Below are positions 10,290 to 22,605 of a stretch of 64,000 bases of DNA, piece after piece. Under the pieces are notes generated by a model that did not search any database, was not told the origin of the DNA, and was given only the letters and a program-made list of their open reading frames with translations. Positions within the stretch are counted from its first letter, which is position 1, and each line of letters begins with the position of its first letter. This DNA comes from Anaspis maculata (lineage: Eukaryota > Arthropoda > Insecta > Coleoptera > Scraptiidae), in contig OX421966.1 in NCBI GenBank assembly GCA_949128115.1, positions 51,023,416-51,087,415 of the forward strand, in the 5' to 3' direction. The position numbers and the translations under genes were made by a program.

Positions 10290-12780
10290 TAGGCCAAAAC
10301 TCGAGCAACAGGCAAGCCCGGCTGAATTCGGCCAGGCCAAACTTTGAAAATTCATAGCGCTCGGCTGGTGAATGATGGGAAACTCCAACTTCAGCATTAG
10401 TTTGATTCTTTGGTAATGTTGCTTCCTGCCAAGTTTGGTTCAAATCTGTCGTATATATTTTGAATAATTAAATGACAAAGCTCCAGACTTCGGCATTTAT
10501 TATAATTTGACAGATAACAGATAGGGAAATATTTTCAACTGTTCTGAATACAGTTTTTCAAGGGCTTTCAAATGGCATATCGCAAGTCAAGTTCCGTGAA
10601 ATGTAGCTTCTGTCATTTTCTGATAGTGACACTTCTGTTTGACAGATGACAGCCAAAAACTAATCCGGTCATTCCAGGGTGAAACTACGTCTGCATATCA
10701 AATTTCAAGTCGATCGAATCAACATTTCGGCAGTTATCGTGGAAGATCACAGACATACAGACATACGGACAGACATCATTCTGGAAATTGTCTAAATCGT
10801 CTTGAAAAACCTCAAAATGGATATATCCGGCGTAATCCCGAAACTTTTTTTCTGCACGATTACAATACTTTCCCTCCGAGTTCGTGGGGGGCCGGGAAAG
10901 TAAAACTCAAAAATTTTTGAGGGAAATTGTCGGAAAATGTTCAAGATTCAGTTACCTCTTGTGAAAAAAGGTGCAAATTGTTCACTGGATAAAAAGTACT
11001 AACTTTGCAGTTTTTCCAGGGAGGAAAACTTGAAATCTGATAATACGATTTCAAAGATAGCCCCCTCCCCCTCCGCCAAGTATCATTTCAATCACTTCTT
11101 CAGCTATGACTCGCAACAAGTCTGCACCTTAGATGAATATTTCCGTGAGGTTTGCATTATACGACATGTCAAAGTTTGCACTACATTTTTTTTTATTTAC
11201 GGAATGTACAAGATTTATTTGAAAAAAATCACCGCCGAATAACCGAGACCGTGTCTCGCATACAAAAATTGACGTACACAACGCCCAATGTTATCTTCTC
11301 TCGATATTAGTTGAAATTTTTCAAAAAAAAGTCGATCCCTGCGCCGAAAGTCCGAGGAGAGTCATGTACCAAACCCGGGTAGTCCTGGTCAAAACCCAGG
11401 TGAACGGCCGTCTCGAGTAGTTAACGGCCAGGAAAACATTTTAAATTCAAAGCGCCAGACTGAGAAATGGGGAGAAGTTCTAACTGCAGACTTTTGTTGT
11501 GTTGCTTTCTGCCGAATTTCATTCAAATCCATTGAAAACATTCTGAATAAATCTCGGAATAAATAATAAATAGCAAAGTTTTGAATTTCAATATTTTTCT
11601 ATATCTACCAGATGACAGATAAAGGAATATCTTAGACAATTTTGAATGCAGTTTTTCAAAAGCTTTGAAATGACATTTTGCAACCCAAGTTTCATGAGAT
11701 ATAATTTCTGTCATTTTTTGACAGAGACATTTCTGTTGACAGCCAAAAATTAATGGACTCATCCGACTGCAAAACCATGTTTGCATACCGAATTGCAAGT
11801 CGATCGGATCAACGTTTCGGCTGTTATCGTAGCTAATTACAGACACATAGACACAGACACCTGTAAATTTTTACAGTGTTGCCGTCCGACAAGTGGTCTG
11901 GACGACATCCTGTCTCATCGTGAACCATCGTGCCGAATATCGCCAGTGTAGCCAAGCCAACCGAAAAGTTTTGGAGATTTTTTATATTTCACATTTGGAA
12001 ACTCAAAAATCGGTTGTGTCACCCCAAAACTTTCCTGACTAGTATCCAGGAACCAATGAAAATTTTCGTCAGAAACGTCCCTTCGGGTGACTAGTTAGAA
12101 TTAAAGAGAAATCTTGAAAATATTCCTCACTAAATTGAAAGTTTCTTCAGGAAAATTTAGATTTTCTGGGAAAACCAAACATTTTTCTCCAAATCATCTC
12201 ATTGTGAAAGTCAATTCAAGCTTCATTTTGAGCTCCATCATTCAAGTCCACTCTCGGCGATAAGTAGTTTTTTCATCCCAGCTGGGAAACTCTCAGAAAA
12301 TTGAAAGAATAAAGTGTTGGAAAATGTTCAATAACCAGTAACCTCCTCTTGAAAAAGACTTGGTGAGAATCCGTTTACGGTATAAAAAGTTGCAAATTTG
12401 TAGTTTTTCCAGGATGGAAATACCGTAAACCACTGATCCGATTTAAAAAATTTTCTTCTCAAAAATTATTTCAATCTTTTTCCAACTATGACTCCCAGCA
12501 TCTGCAGCTAAATTGAATATTTCGTGGAGCTTACAGCATGTCGAAGTTTGCAAAATGTGCAAGATGAATTTTGAAGAAATCACCGCCGGAAAACCGAAAC
12601 CGCGTCGCATCGAACACGACGCCCAATCCAATCTAGTTTTAATATAAGTTGGAATTCAAAGAAAAAATCAATCCCCGAGCAGGAATGAGTTTTTGAGTAG
12701 AGTCCTGTATCGAAAGCGAATCGTCCTGGTCAAAATATGGGCGAGGGGCCGTCTTGGGTGGCAACAGCTAGAAGAAATTT
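10290..12780 (+). repeat. Dispersed repeat family R, two diverged copies in tandem
   Basis: Blocks recur in the same order: GTCCTGGTCAAAACC with a CGGCCGTCT block (11380 and 12730), GAAAACTCC/GCAGAC-type, GACAGCCAAAAACTAAT (10646, 11738), and CAAGTCGATCG followed by CAACATTTCGG or CAACGTTTCGG (10707, 11797), then ACAGACA runs. GAAAATGTTCAA with AGTTACCTC occurs at 10935 and AGTAACCTC at 12325; ATCACCGCCG at 11228 and 12583. The unit is about 1.4-1.9 kb. No protein domain could be read in it. Other pieces lie at 8755-9010, 27520-27990 and 51240-51860. Confidence 0.6.
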
Positions 12781-13497
12781 TGAAAATTGGGGGTTGATCA
12801 TTTTTTTATCCTCTGATTTTCACACCGATCGATGCATTGGTGATTTTACAAAATGCGGATATTTTAAGATTCTTGGTTTAGTTTTCAAAAGAAAATTTCC
12901 AGCGAAATTTTTTTATTGGATTCTTTGTTCTCGAAATTTGAAGCCGTAAACTAGAACATCTATTTCTACACAGATTTTACAAGTGATTCTTCAGTTGAAA
13001 TTATATTTCCTCAGCTTAAGAAACACAACAGACGTACTCAAGTAGAAAGATCGACTATTTTTAAGACTTTGAATGCTCAAGTCCGTTTTTGGACGTCTTT
13101 GAAAGATTCTTCTTGAAATATTTATCATGACGACAAAGCGTCTAATGATAAATCTTTTTAAAAAGAAACGTTTTGTGACCAGATAAACCCGGAATTAAAA
13201 AATTCTATCAATTTTTGGAGCATCACCAGCAGCGTAGAAGTTGGGGAACAAAAAGAGGTCGATATCCCTCCTGATTTCTACATTCTACACCACTGCTTTT
13301 TTTCTCACTCTATCTCTATATTCCTTTATTATGTATGCTCGAAATACCTGGATGCAGTCTACTTACTTTTTGATTGTCTATATCGACTGGCAAAGATTCC
13401 GCGCATAAACTACGGATACCCGAGTAACAAGACTAGGAAGAAATATGTAATGTGTGGAAACCAGAATCTAACCAGCCCACTCTAGACTGAGAGATGC
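12781..13497. other. No gene recognised
   Basis: AT-rich unique-looking sequence between the R repeats and the LTR. Nothing supportable. Confidence 0.4.
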
Positions 13498-13501
13498 CTA
13501 T

Positions 13502-13928
13502 TGTTACGAGTTGCGAGGATCTCGTACGATTCCATTACATTCGAGAGCAAACGCGGTGATTTTGGATTGTTTGAGCAAGCTGGAGATCCCAACGCGCGAG
13601 TAAGACACATCTGCACAATTGGCGGAGGTGCGAATTCCAGAGCTTGCCAGAATATACGCAAGTCTGATGGATGTTTATAGAGCCGCGGCGAATCGACCGG
13701 CGGTTGATGTTGGAATTTGCCAGAGAACGCGTGGAATGTTCGCAGATGAGCCGACCGGCAGCAGATATACATTTACAGCGGCAGTGAGCGAGTATCTTGG
13801 CGGAATTAAAGAAAGCGTTATCCAAGTGCGGTATTCAATTGGCATGTATTTTGTAGTGCGCAGTAATAAACTGTTTGTTTGAAGTTTTGTCTCTCAATTA
13901 TAAAAGTACCCAGCGCAAATTCGTAACA
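13502..13928 (+). repeat. Solo LTR (family L) with 4-bp target duplication
   Basis: Starts TGTTACGAG and ends TTCGTAACA, flanked on both sides by CTAT (13498-13501 and 13929-13932). It aligns with the other family L copies, more diverged than they are from one another. The 3' part contains AATAAA (about 13866) and TCTCAATTATAAA. No internal retrotransposon region is attached, so it is a solo LTR left by recombination. TG...CA ends and a 4-bp duplication fit Ty3/Gypsy-type LTR elements. Confidence 0.85.
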
Positions 13929-14024
13929 CTATGTACAAAATTGCAACTTACTCTGTGAAGTCAGTCAATTTTTCAACGCAAATAAGGTTACAATCAGTAT
14001 TATATTTAGATCAAAACCGATATA

Positions 14025-15045
14025 CAGAGTGGCCCAACAAAAACACAACAGAGGTGTTTTGGGGCATTTCACCTCATTTCTTCGAAAAATGCTCGGACAG
14101 GTCAATTTTTATATCGAAGGGGATATCTGAAACATACATTGGCAATTTCTATTTTCAACCCCCTCAACCCCACCCATGACACCCGTGACACCACCCACTC
14201 ATACATCAAATTGAAGAGAAATAAATTCTTTTCCTGAAAAAAATATTTCAAAATTTTCAAGGCCTTTCTCAAATTCTCTGACTGTTCCATTTTATATTCT
14301 TGACCCCTCAATTTGTCAAACTTAGTCAGCGTCATCCCTGACAGCATCAAAGAAGGAAATTTTCGGTGGAGAAAGGGCTACCCAAATTCATCCCTTTGCT
14401 CTGCCTCACCCCAACTTCAAACTTCAACTTCAACTACTTTGTGATACATCTAATTGGAGGAAATTGAATTCATTTTCCGAAAACAATGTTTTGAGAATTT
14501 TCAACCCCTCCAAAGAAGACGAAAGGGAAGGTTTTGAAAAATTGTGAAAATATTTTGTTTGTTCGTAATATTTCCCTTCAATTTAATGTGTCACAAAGTA
14601 GGTAGTATCAGTTTTGATTCAGAAGTTGTGGGGGGGGGGACCAAGGGGGTGAATTTGGGTGGCACTTTTCCCACAGAAAGCTTTTTTCCTCGATACTGTG
14701 CAGGATGACTTGACTGCAATGAAGAAAATTGAAAGGTCAAGAATATCAAATTGGACACTCAGAGAATTTCAGGAAAATAGGGGGTGGGGTTGAAAATTTC
14801 AAAAATATATTTTTTCAGAAAGAGAATTTGATTCTCTTAGATTTGATGTATCGCAAAGTGGATGGTGTCATTTGAAATTTTAAAGTTGGGGTGGATGGCG
14901 GTGAGGGGGCTAAAGATATAAATTCGCCAATGTATGTTCCAGATGCCCCCTTCGATATTAAAATCGACCTGTCCGAGTTTTTTTACAAAAAAAATGGAGT
15001 GAAATGGCAAAAAAAACCCTGTTGTGTTTCCGTTGGGCCACCCTG
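14025..15045. mobile_element. Non-autonomous mariner-like element (family M), copy 1
   Basis: Left end CAGAGTGGCCCAACA and right end TTGGGCCACCCTG are inverted, with TA on each outer side (14023-14024 and 15046-15047). Arms of about 170 bp match imperfectly (AACACAACAG; CGGACAGGTCAATTTTTATAT / CGACCTGTCCGAG). The middle is AT-rich, with diverged repeats containing TTGAAAATTT and CCCCACC. No transposase frame. A related copy lies at 38815-39681. Confidence 0.75.
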
Positions 15046-15531
15046 TACTGTACAATAACCTGGCTACTAAGGCGGTGGGCACAGTTCTGGTTTCAGACAT
15101 TTGAAGCAAGACATTTCAGTTAAAATTTTCGCTGCTTCTCTATTTCGTCATTATGCCCCTGATAGTAGGGTCCACACTAGGCATTAAAAATTAAAAGGCC
15201 AAAAGAAGAGCCTCTGCATACAGCGGCCGCCAGCCTCTTGACTACAGTTCTCTTGAATGCAGGGGTGTACTGACTCTAGGAACCTTTTAACTACAGGGTG
15301 CCTCAATCACAGAAAAATATTTAGTTCAATTTTTCATAAAAATATCATAAAATGGGTATGTAGGCTCTGCGATCTTCAATTTACCAGAAGTATGTGTGTT
15401 TTGGAATTTTGCATTATTATACCATACCATTTGCCATATTTTTAATACATTCAACGGATGAATTGAAACTAAGAACGAAAATCGAATTCGGAATAGCAGC
15501 AAAAAAATCGAATTTTTCAATAAGTAATGTA
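15046..15531. other. No gene recognised
   Basis: AT-rich; no element ends or RNA genes seen. Confidence 0.35.
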
Positions 15532-15815
15532 AATTTTTGGTTTTTCTGTCTTCCCACAAGTTTATTCTAACTGACCGGTTTCTAGGGCCTCCTGTCCCTC
15601 CTCGTATACGTCAGATTTCTGCAAAAATATACAACTTTCTATCTCTTTTTATCTCTTTTACATCACTTTTTGATACTCTGACGAGGAGGGACAGGAGGCC
15701 CTCGAAACCGGTCAGTTCAAATAAGCTTGTGGGAAGACAGAAAAACCAAAAATTTAAATTATTGTACCTACAATCCCACTAATAGATGGCGAAGAAATTC
15801 CTGAAAATTCGAATT
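15532..15815. repeat. Inverted repeat carrying a hammerhead ribozyme (family H2)
   Basis: Left arm 15532-15616 and right arm 15678-15757 are near-perfect inverted copies (TTTTTGGTTTTTCTGTCTTC / GAAGACAGAAAAACCAAAAA; GGGCCTCCTGTCCCTCCTCG / CGAGGAGGGACAGGAGGCCC), separated by about 65 bp. The right arm holds a complete hammerhead. In the left arm, read on the minus strand, the core is interrupted (CTGACG TATA CGAGG), so that copy is inactive. A shared tail around 15770-15815 (ATGGCGAAGAAATTCCTGAAAA) recurs in the copy at 41468-41755. Confidence 0.75.
15670..15720 (+). ncRNA. Hammerhead ribozyme, second family (H2)
   Basis: Core CTGACGA (15678-15684) matches CUGANGA; stem II is G-AGGG paired with CCCT-C, with one bulged G; GAAA is at 15704-15707; stem III is the palindrome ACCGGT; the cleavage triplet GTC ends at 15713. 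Stem I pairs TTGATACT (15670-15677, one bulged T) with AGTTCAA (15714-15720). The sequence outside the core is unrelated to the ribozymes at 6020 and 6823. The bulge in stem II is a mild weakness. Confidence 0.75.
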
Positions 15816-18737
15816 TTTCAAACTTGAACGGATACTGATACCGTCACTGAATTCTGGAAGCTTCTATACAAGAATATAGGTAGTAAAATTAGCTTGACCG
15901 TGCCCTTGGACAATCATAGGTGTTTCGACAGACATCAGTAAGCAAAAGACGAGCAAAGTCGATAAGTGACAATTAAGTTTTTTAACAGTTGGGTTACTAA
16001 AAGCTATTTGTAGATTTTCCTGGATAAATAAACAAAGTTAAATTATTGTGCGGCTTCATTCAAAATCAGATTTTTCAGCGAAAAAATCTATAAACTGGGA
16101 GTTGCAGTCTTTTAGGTTATTTAAAAATATTTTATCCAAATTATTTTTATTTAAAAGCAATTTCGATCTTGATCCAGGCAATAGTTTTTGGCGTTTTTCT
16201 GATGTTTTTCAATCAGTGATAATTTTCTATTATTTTTATTCATTTCTAGTGAGTAAGTATAGGTGATAATTTACATTTCAAAATTACTTGTCAAATAAAT
16301 GACGCGATATGAACCCTAAAGTTTCATGAATTTCACTTGACGAGCAAAAAGTTTTCGAATGTATGAATAATGCAATGTGTATAACCCGAGCTATGCTAAA
16401 CCCAAAGAAAAAGTTACACCACCCACCACAAGCAAAGAACTGCTGAAGTTGGTAAATCCAACTTTAATATGCCAAACTTCTCTTTATAAAAATCAATTGA
16501 CGCCAACTCCGCACCCACCCCCAATTAACAACTAGAAGGTAAATTATGAAGCGAACGTTAATGAGGCGAACATACTTTCCGCCGAAACTCAACAAAAACG
16601 CCTTCACAATCTCGCGGTAGGTAGGTATACGAGAAGATATAAGTTCGCCTGGTGCACACAGACGCGCGCTAAATTGAAAAATTAGCAAAAAACGAATCGA
16701 ATAAATTGAGCCACTTGAAATTTCAACAGCTCTGAATTAATTTACGACCAACTTTACGACTTTTTACACTTCGCGTATATACCGTACAAATCACAATCAT
16801 CTCGTTAAATTTGAGCTCTCCACCGCACCGGGAGCTTCTCCTTTCATCAAACAAGTCGAAAATTTATTTACTCGCATACGAGAAGAAAAAGCCAAAAAAA
16901 AACTCACCTCATAAAAATAGAAGTACTGGATGTCCGAGGTGGCGTTGCTGGATACGTTTGAGGATAAATCATCATCCGTTGACATTTTTTTCTTTTTTTT
17001 TGGTCGGGAATTGTTGAGGGGCCGACTTGCAGGTTACATCTTTTACGTGATTGTTGTGTGTGGAAACTCGTGGAAATTCAGGTGGGGTTGCCGTCAACCG
17101 GATAACGCAAAAATTAAGATCGCACTGGCCGAAATTCGAAGGCAATTTTTTATTATATACCGACTGAGGAGGACTCTTGATTCCGGCGCGCTCTGGGATG
17201 CCGAGCATGCGTGATGGCTGTGATTTGCCGGGCTTCCCGTGCTTTTCCTGGGTGAGATTGTAAGGCAAGGTGCGGTAATTGTGGAATTTGCAAATAGTTA
17301 TTCACGTAACATGTGTGTGAGTGAAGGCTGCCACAAATGTCAATGTTGATGGTAATGGTGATGTCAATGTTGATGGTGTGTAATATGACATTTCAAATTT
17401 CGCGGGAAATGTAGCCGGGCCCTATGGCATCCTTCCGAAGTGACAGTGACAAGTGATATTTTTGTCTGTAAAATCTTGACGGTATTCATTGTACGGAAAG
17501 CTGTAATGCTGTCTTAGCTCTATTAGTAAGTCCATATCTACCGTCATGATTGTTTTCGCTATTTTCGTTGACCGGTATAAAACAACTGACACCTGACAGT
17601 TGACAGTGACAATAATACATAAACACGCATCGCGCATGTGTGAATCAGCGTTTCTGATTGGAAGATGTTAAATGTGGTGTTAAGAGTTCAGAAATTTTCT
17701 AGGCTCTATAACCATTGACATCATCATCAACATGATTGTAAACACCTTCGTGTAGTTGTTGCTCTACTCTGGCTTTCAACATTATTATCGATATAACTAA
17801 GTAATTAAATACAAGGCGTGTCATTTGAAAAATTCAAGTTATGTTCATTTCAATAATTTTCCAAAATTATGTGCCAGAGAAAGGTGATGCCGCAATGCAA
17901 TTAGACGGTCTTCTCGCGAGAAGATATCCCATCAAATGTACCATGAAATAATTTGGAGGCAGGAATTCGACATTCGACGACATTCGCAGGAATGGCGAAT
18001 GGTGAGGACCTAGACCTCATGTGGGACCATGGCAAATCAAGCATGCTGTGACATTGCATTACATGTTTGATGGCCCAGAATGGTTCAAAATGCATCAATG
18101 GCAAGTATCCGTTGCGTCAAGATTGCCATAGTCCCCAGTTTGTACCATCATAGGTGCTTGTTTTACTGCTGAATTCTCACTCCATTAATCACAAAAAAAA
18201 AACAATAACTCTACGGAAGTAATTCCTAAACGGGTCAAACTATTCGGCTGAAATTTGCTGAGACCCCAGCTGAGACTTGTTTTGAATGATCATCTACTTA
18301 TTGGTAGAATTTTACTGAAATCCAACCAGTAGTAAAGAAAAATTGGAAAAAAGAATAACAAACAAAACATTTTCGAATGCAGAAAAAAAAACTAGGGGCC
18401 TCTAATTTCTTCTGGGCTATCTCCCATAGGCGTTTGGCTACTTAATTTTGGGACACCTGGTATATTTGTATTGAGGACAAAAGTCTGCATCCATTGCATT
18501 ATTTAAATGAATGTGAATGTGATAAACCAAGGTAACTTGTTTGCGACACTCTGTATAATTATCTATTAGGGATCTGGAAAAGTTTTATAGGCAAATTTGA
18601 AAAATTCAGCAAGAATCCTTCAAGAATCAGTTTTTATTTTGAAAATTGGTTCAGGGACAAGCCTGTACCTGTTGGTACCCTGTACATCACTTTCCAACTA
18701 ATGAAACGATCACAAAAATGAAATCACTGACAATAAG
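15816..18737. other. Long stretch without a recognised gene
   Basis: AT-rich. A short imperfect repeat GTCAATGTTGATGGT(G/A) sits at about 17339-17380. TAGGTAGGTATAC-type simple sequence occurs near 16618. The open frames at 16797-17268 overlap on both strands and show no domain. Distant regulatory DNA cannot be excluded. Confidence 0.4.
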
Positions 18738-18739
18738 TA

Positions 18740-19456
18740 CAGGATGTTCACGATAAAATCCACCCCCTTCCGGTCCCCTTAAAGATATTTAGAAGAACTA
18801 ATAACTTTTTCCTCACGATTTTCCCCAGAAACCTCAAATCGATCCTCTAAAAGTTTCTAATTGGTACTGTATACAGGGTGTGATATGTAACTTTTTTGTT
18901 TCAAACGCAACACCCTACATCTTATTCCGTTATTTGATGGAGTCTTTTTATCCGATTACAAATAAATATGACACTTATGATTTATTTTGACAAGTAAGTT
19001 GTCGGAAAAATAATAAAATAGGGAGTCAAATAATTTTGTTTCGCGGAAAGATATCTTTGGTTTCTGAAGTTTACTTAAAAAAAAGTTATTCTCGCAGCAT
19101 TTTGTCTGCAGAAGTCAACTCTGCATGGATGGTCTAATTCGTTCGTAATACAGGGTGTCGCGTATTTTTCATTTTTAATTTATTTGACTGCCTATTTTAT
19201 TATTTTTTTGACAGCTTCCTTGTCAAAACAAATCATAAATGTTATATGTATATTTTTGTGATCAGAAAGAAAGGCTTAGGGTGCATTTGAAGTGAAAATG
19301 TTACATGTCACACCCTGTATACGGTACCAATTAAGAACTTTTAGACGATCGATTCAAGATCCCTGTGGAAAATCGTTGAGAAAAAGTTTTTAGTTTTTCA
19401 AAATATCTCAAAGGGGAATCTCCTAGAGAGGGGTGAATTTTATCGTGAACACCCTG
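18740..19456. mobile_element. Nested mariner-type MITEs
   Basis: The outer ends CAGGATGTTCACGATAAAAT (18740) and the complement of CAGGGTGTTCACGATAAAAT (ending 19456) are inverted and flanked by TA (18738-18739 and 19457-19458). Arms of more than 120 bp match. Inside is a second pair, CAGGGTGTGA (18874) with TCACACCCTG (ending 19317), again flanked by TA, and its arms also match (GACTCCCTATTTTATTATTT-type). The inner element appears to sit inside the outer one. No coding content. Confidence 0.75.
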
Positions 19457-19458
19457 TA

Positions 19459-21164
19459 CAATGACGACGAAAAAAAGCACCACATCGAGTGTTTGTCCCT
19501 CGGTTTGACCCAATTTCGAAACGCCCAAAAAGAGTAAACTCGTTATTGTTCAGATTGCAAAGATGGTCATTTGGTCAACATCATTTACGTATCGATTTAT
19601 CCCTTGGAATCATTGAGCGAGTTTTCAAAAGAACTATTTTCTGACAAATAGGTACCATAAGCTGGATAAAAAAAGGTAGTTTTTTCACTATCATTTTACC
19701 GACTCAAAATAATTGGAAAAAATTTTCAACTGACATCTTCTTTCATAATCGAGCAACATAAACATCTATTTATTTCTCTTGGGAGTTAACCAAACTGAAA
19801 AGACAGATTTTTCCGGAAATAATAAAACATTCCCACAACATTAACGCCTGATTCCTCAAAATTATGATACAGTTCCGCTGGCACGCGCCCAATTTTTTTT
19901 ATTTACTGCTGTAGGTAGGAGCCACTTCATAATAAAATTATTGGTGATACCTATACAACACATCAGCCTATTTTTTGTGTCACATTTCCCCTTCCCCCGA
20001 CTTTCCCAGAACTTTTTTTCATACATCGGAAAACACAAAAGGATGCAAAATTGCAGAGTATACTTTACGTGTACTATGGAATTTTCAAAAGTGAATTATT
20101 TGCAGAATTCCACGATTTGCCGACCTTTCTCAATAAACACGTTTTTCGGCGAGCGTCGCGGCGCGCACTCAACTTATATTCTCTCTTGTTGCGCCTCGTC
20201 AGCGCCAGCGGCGTCGTCGTATCACTCGTATATCTAAATTTTCCTCGATTTTCCCATACCTACTGTTCCACACACCGCGGCCTACTATGCGACGCGAACT
20301 GAACCTCTCGACTTCCGATATTGTAATGAGAAGAGAGGAATATCTCTCAAATTCTGGCTGATGGCCACTACACATCCACACACACACACATACATGCACA
20401 AGGTGCGACCCGCAGACAGAGTCGTCCGACGACTTGTCACATCAAAGACCAAATTCAAAAGAAATAAGAATAGCCGGCTGTTTTTCTTTTTGTACCTATA
20501 ATGACTACCGATACCAGTGGCTGCCGAGGAGTAAATAAATATTCAATTATCTACCAGATCTGATGGGCGAGATGATCATTTTCGACACCAGATCCGTAAG
20601 ATTAACAATGCACGCAGTTTACAAGAAGACGAACCGGTATAGGTACGTAAGTATAGGTACTTTTAGGCTGTATAACGCAGGGTAGCAATATTTTGCCCTC
20701 AAAAATAAAAATAAAGAGATATGTATAGAGATTCTGATGGGATTCCATTAAATGTTTGTCCACCTTGTTTCCGTTTGAATTACCCTCACATTTTTTCAGG
20801 AGCCCAATAGCCCTAAAGCCCTAGAAAAGTTTTTAAAGGATTACTGGGACATTTTTTGACAAACGGAAAAATTATAAACTGTTTTTGTGATTTTGAGAGA
20901 CGTAGAAAATTGAGTACAGAACCATTTTTTGAAAAAAATTGTCAACAAAAAAGAAAACAAGTGAGTATGTCTTCACGTGCGTGAGTCTCAGTAGCGCATT
21001 TTCTCAAAGAGGCATATTGTGAACGTAAAGAAATTTGGTTGAAGGAGAAACACCATTCCTTGCCCACTTTATTCATTCGAAACTCATTGTGATATTTTGT
21101 TATCAGAATGGTGTACTTGCCAATGATATAGATTTGAATGAAAATTCTTTCACTCATCAATATT
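19459..21164. other. No gene recognised; one CpG-rich patch
   Basis: Mostly AT-rich. A CpG-rich patch at about 20140-20310 (GCGAGCGTCGCGGCGCGC and nearby) and a CA microsatellite at about 20376-20396 stand out. The patch could be a promoter or first-exon region, but no convincing exon was read. The frames at 19941-20302 have no domain. Confidence 0.4.
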
Positions 21165-22605
21165 TTTTTGTTTGAGGGCGGGAGCTGGGAGCGGCGACTA
21201 ATCAACAGTAGTCTATTCTTTCTCATTTTTAGTGGGCTATCCATATAGCGAAAGAATTAGATCGCTATGTCTTCGGGTTTATGTTTTCCATTTATCTCTT
21301 ACTTTGAGGGCACCGTGTGGGGGTGGCAGCATTCGGCAAAGTAACTGTTGCACAGTTTGAGTTAGGAGTTTCTAAATGTTTAAGAAAATATGACAATCAG
21401 TGAAAATTGTGAAAGTTGCATTTTTTTTGTTTGGGGGCGGGAGCTGAAGGCGGCGACTAATCAAAAGTGGCCTATCTCTTCCCATTTTTAGTCAGCTATC
21501 TATATAGCGAAACAATTAGATCGCTATGTCTTCAGGGTTATATTTTACATTCATCTCTTACTTTGGGGGCGGCGTGTGGGAGCGGCAGAGTTTGGCAAAG
21601 AAATTCTTCCACAGTTTGAGTTCGGAGTTCCTGAATGTTTGAGGTAACATTAAAATGTAAATCAGTAAAAATTGTTAAAAGTTGCACTTTTTTCTTTTGG
21701 GGGTGGAAGTTGGAGGCGGCGCCATATCAAAAGTAGCCTATTCTTTCCCATTTTTAGTTAGCTATCCATATTGCGAAAGTATTAGATCGTGATGTCTTCG
21801 GGTTTATGTTTTTAATTCATCTCTCACTTTGAGAGGGCAGCGTGTGGGGGCGGCAGCATTCGGCAAAGTAACTGTTGCACAGTTTGAGTTGGGAGTTCCT
21901 AAATGTAAGGGAAATATGACAATCAGTGAAAATTGTGAAAGTTTCATTTTTCTTTGTTTGGAAGCGGCAGCTGGAGGCGGCGCGTAGTTAAAAGTGACCT
22001 ATCTTTCTCCAATTCTATTCAACTATCAATATAGTGGGAAAATTAGATCGCTATGTCTTCAGGTTCATGTTTTATATTCATCTGTTACTTTGGGGGCGGC
22101 GTGTGGGAGCGGCAAAGTTTGGCAGAGAAATTCTTGCACAGTTTGAGTCAAGACTTTCTTGATGTTTGAGGTAAAATTATTAGCTAAATCAGTGAAAATT
22201 CATGAAAGTTCCACTTTTTTCTTTTGGGGGCGGAAGCTGGAGGCGGCGCCATATCAAAAATAGCCTATTTTTTCCATTTTCAGTCAGCTATCCATATAGC
22301 GAAAAACTTAGATCGCTATGTCTTCGGGTTCATGTTTTTCATTTATCTCTTACTTTGGGGGCGGCGTGTGGGAGCGGCAGCGTTCGGCTGAGTAAATGTT
22401 GCACAATTGGAGTTGGCAGTTCCTAAATGTTCAAGGGAACATCTGAATCAGTAATATTTGTAAAAGTTGCACTTATTGTCGTTTGGGGGCGGAATCTGGG
22501 GGCGGCGACTAACCAAAAGTAGCCTATCCTCTCCATTTTTAGTCAGCTATTTATATACCGAAAGAATCGGATCGGTATGTCTTCGGGTTTATGTTTTTCA
22601 TTTTA
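21165..22605. repeat. Satellite block, about 5.5 copies of a 259-266 bp monomer
   Basis: Monomers begin with TTTGGGGGCGGAAGCTGG-like sequence at 21171, 21430, 21696, 21957, 22223 and 22482. Conserved blocks include AGATCGCTATGTCTTCGGG, CATCTCTTACTTTGGGGGCG and CACAGTTTGAGTT. Spacings are 259, 266, 261, 266 and 259. Odd monomers share (C/G)GGCAAAGTAA-TGTTGCACA; even ones share TTTGGCA(A/G)AGAAATTCTT. The repeat is therefore a dimer of about 526 bp. It decays after 22605. Confidence 0.9.

Noticed and set aside
13535..13882. Overlapping ORFs on both strands of up to 96 codons
   Set aside because: They lie within a solo LTR.
21165..22605. CRISPR-like array of regular repeats
   Set aside because: Units are about 260 bp tandem satellite monomers without spacers, in an animal-type genome.
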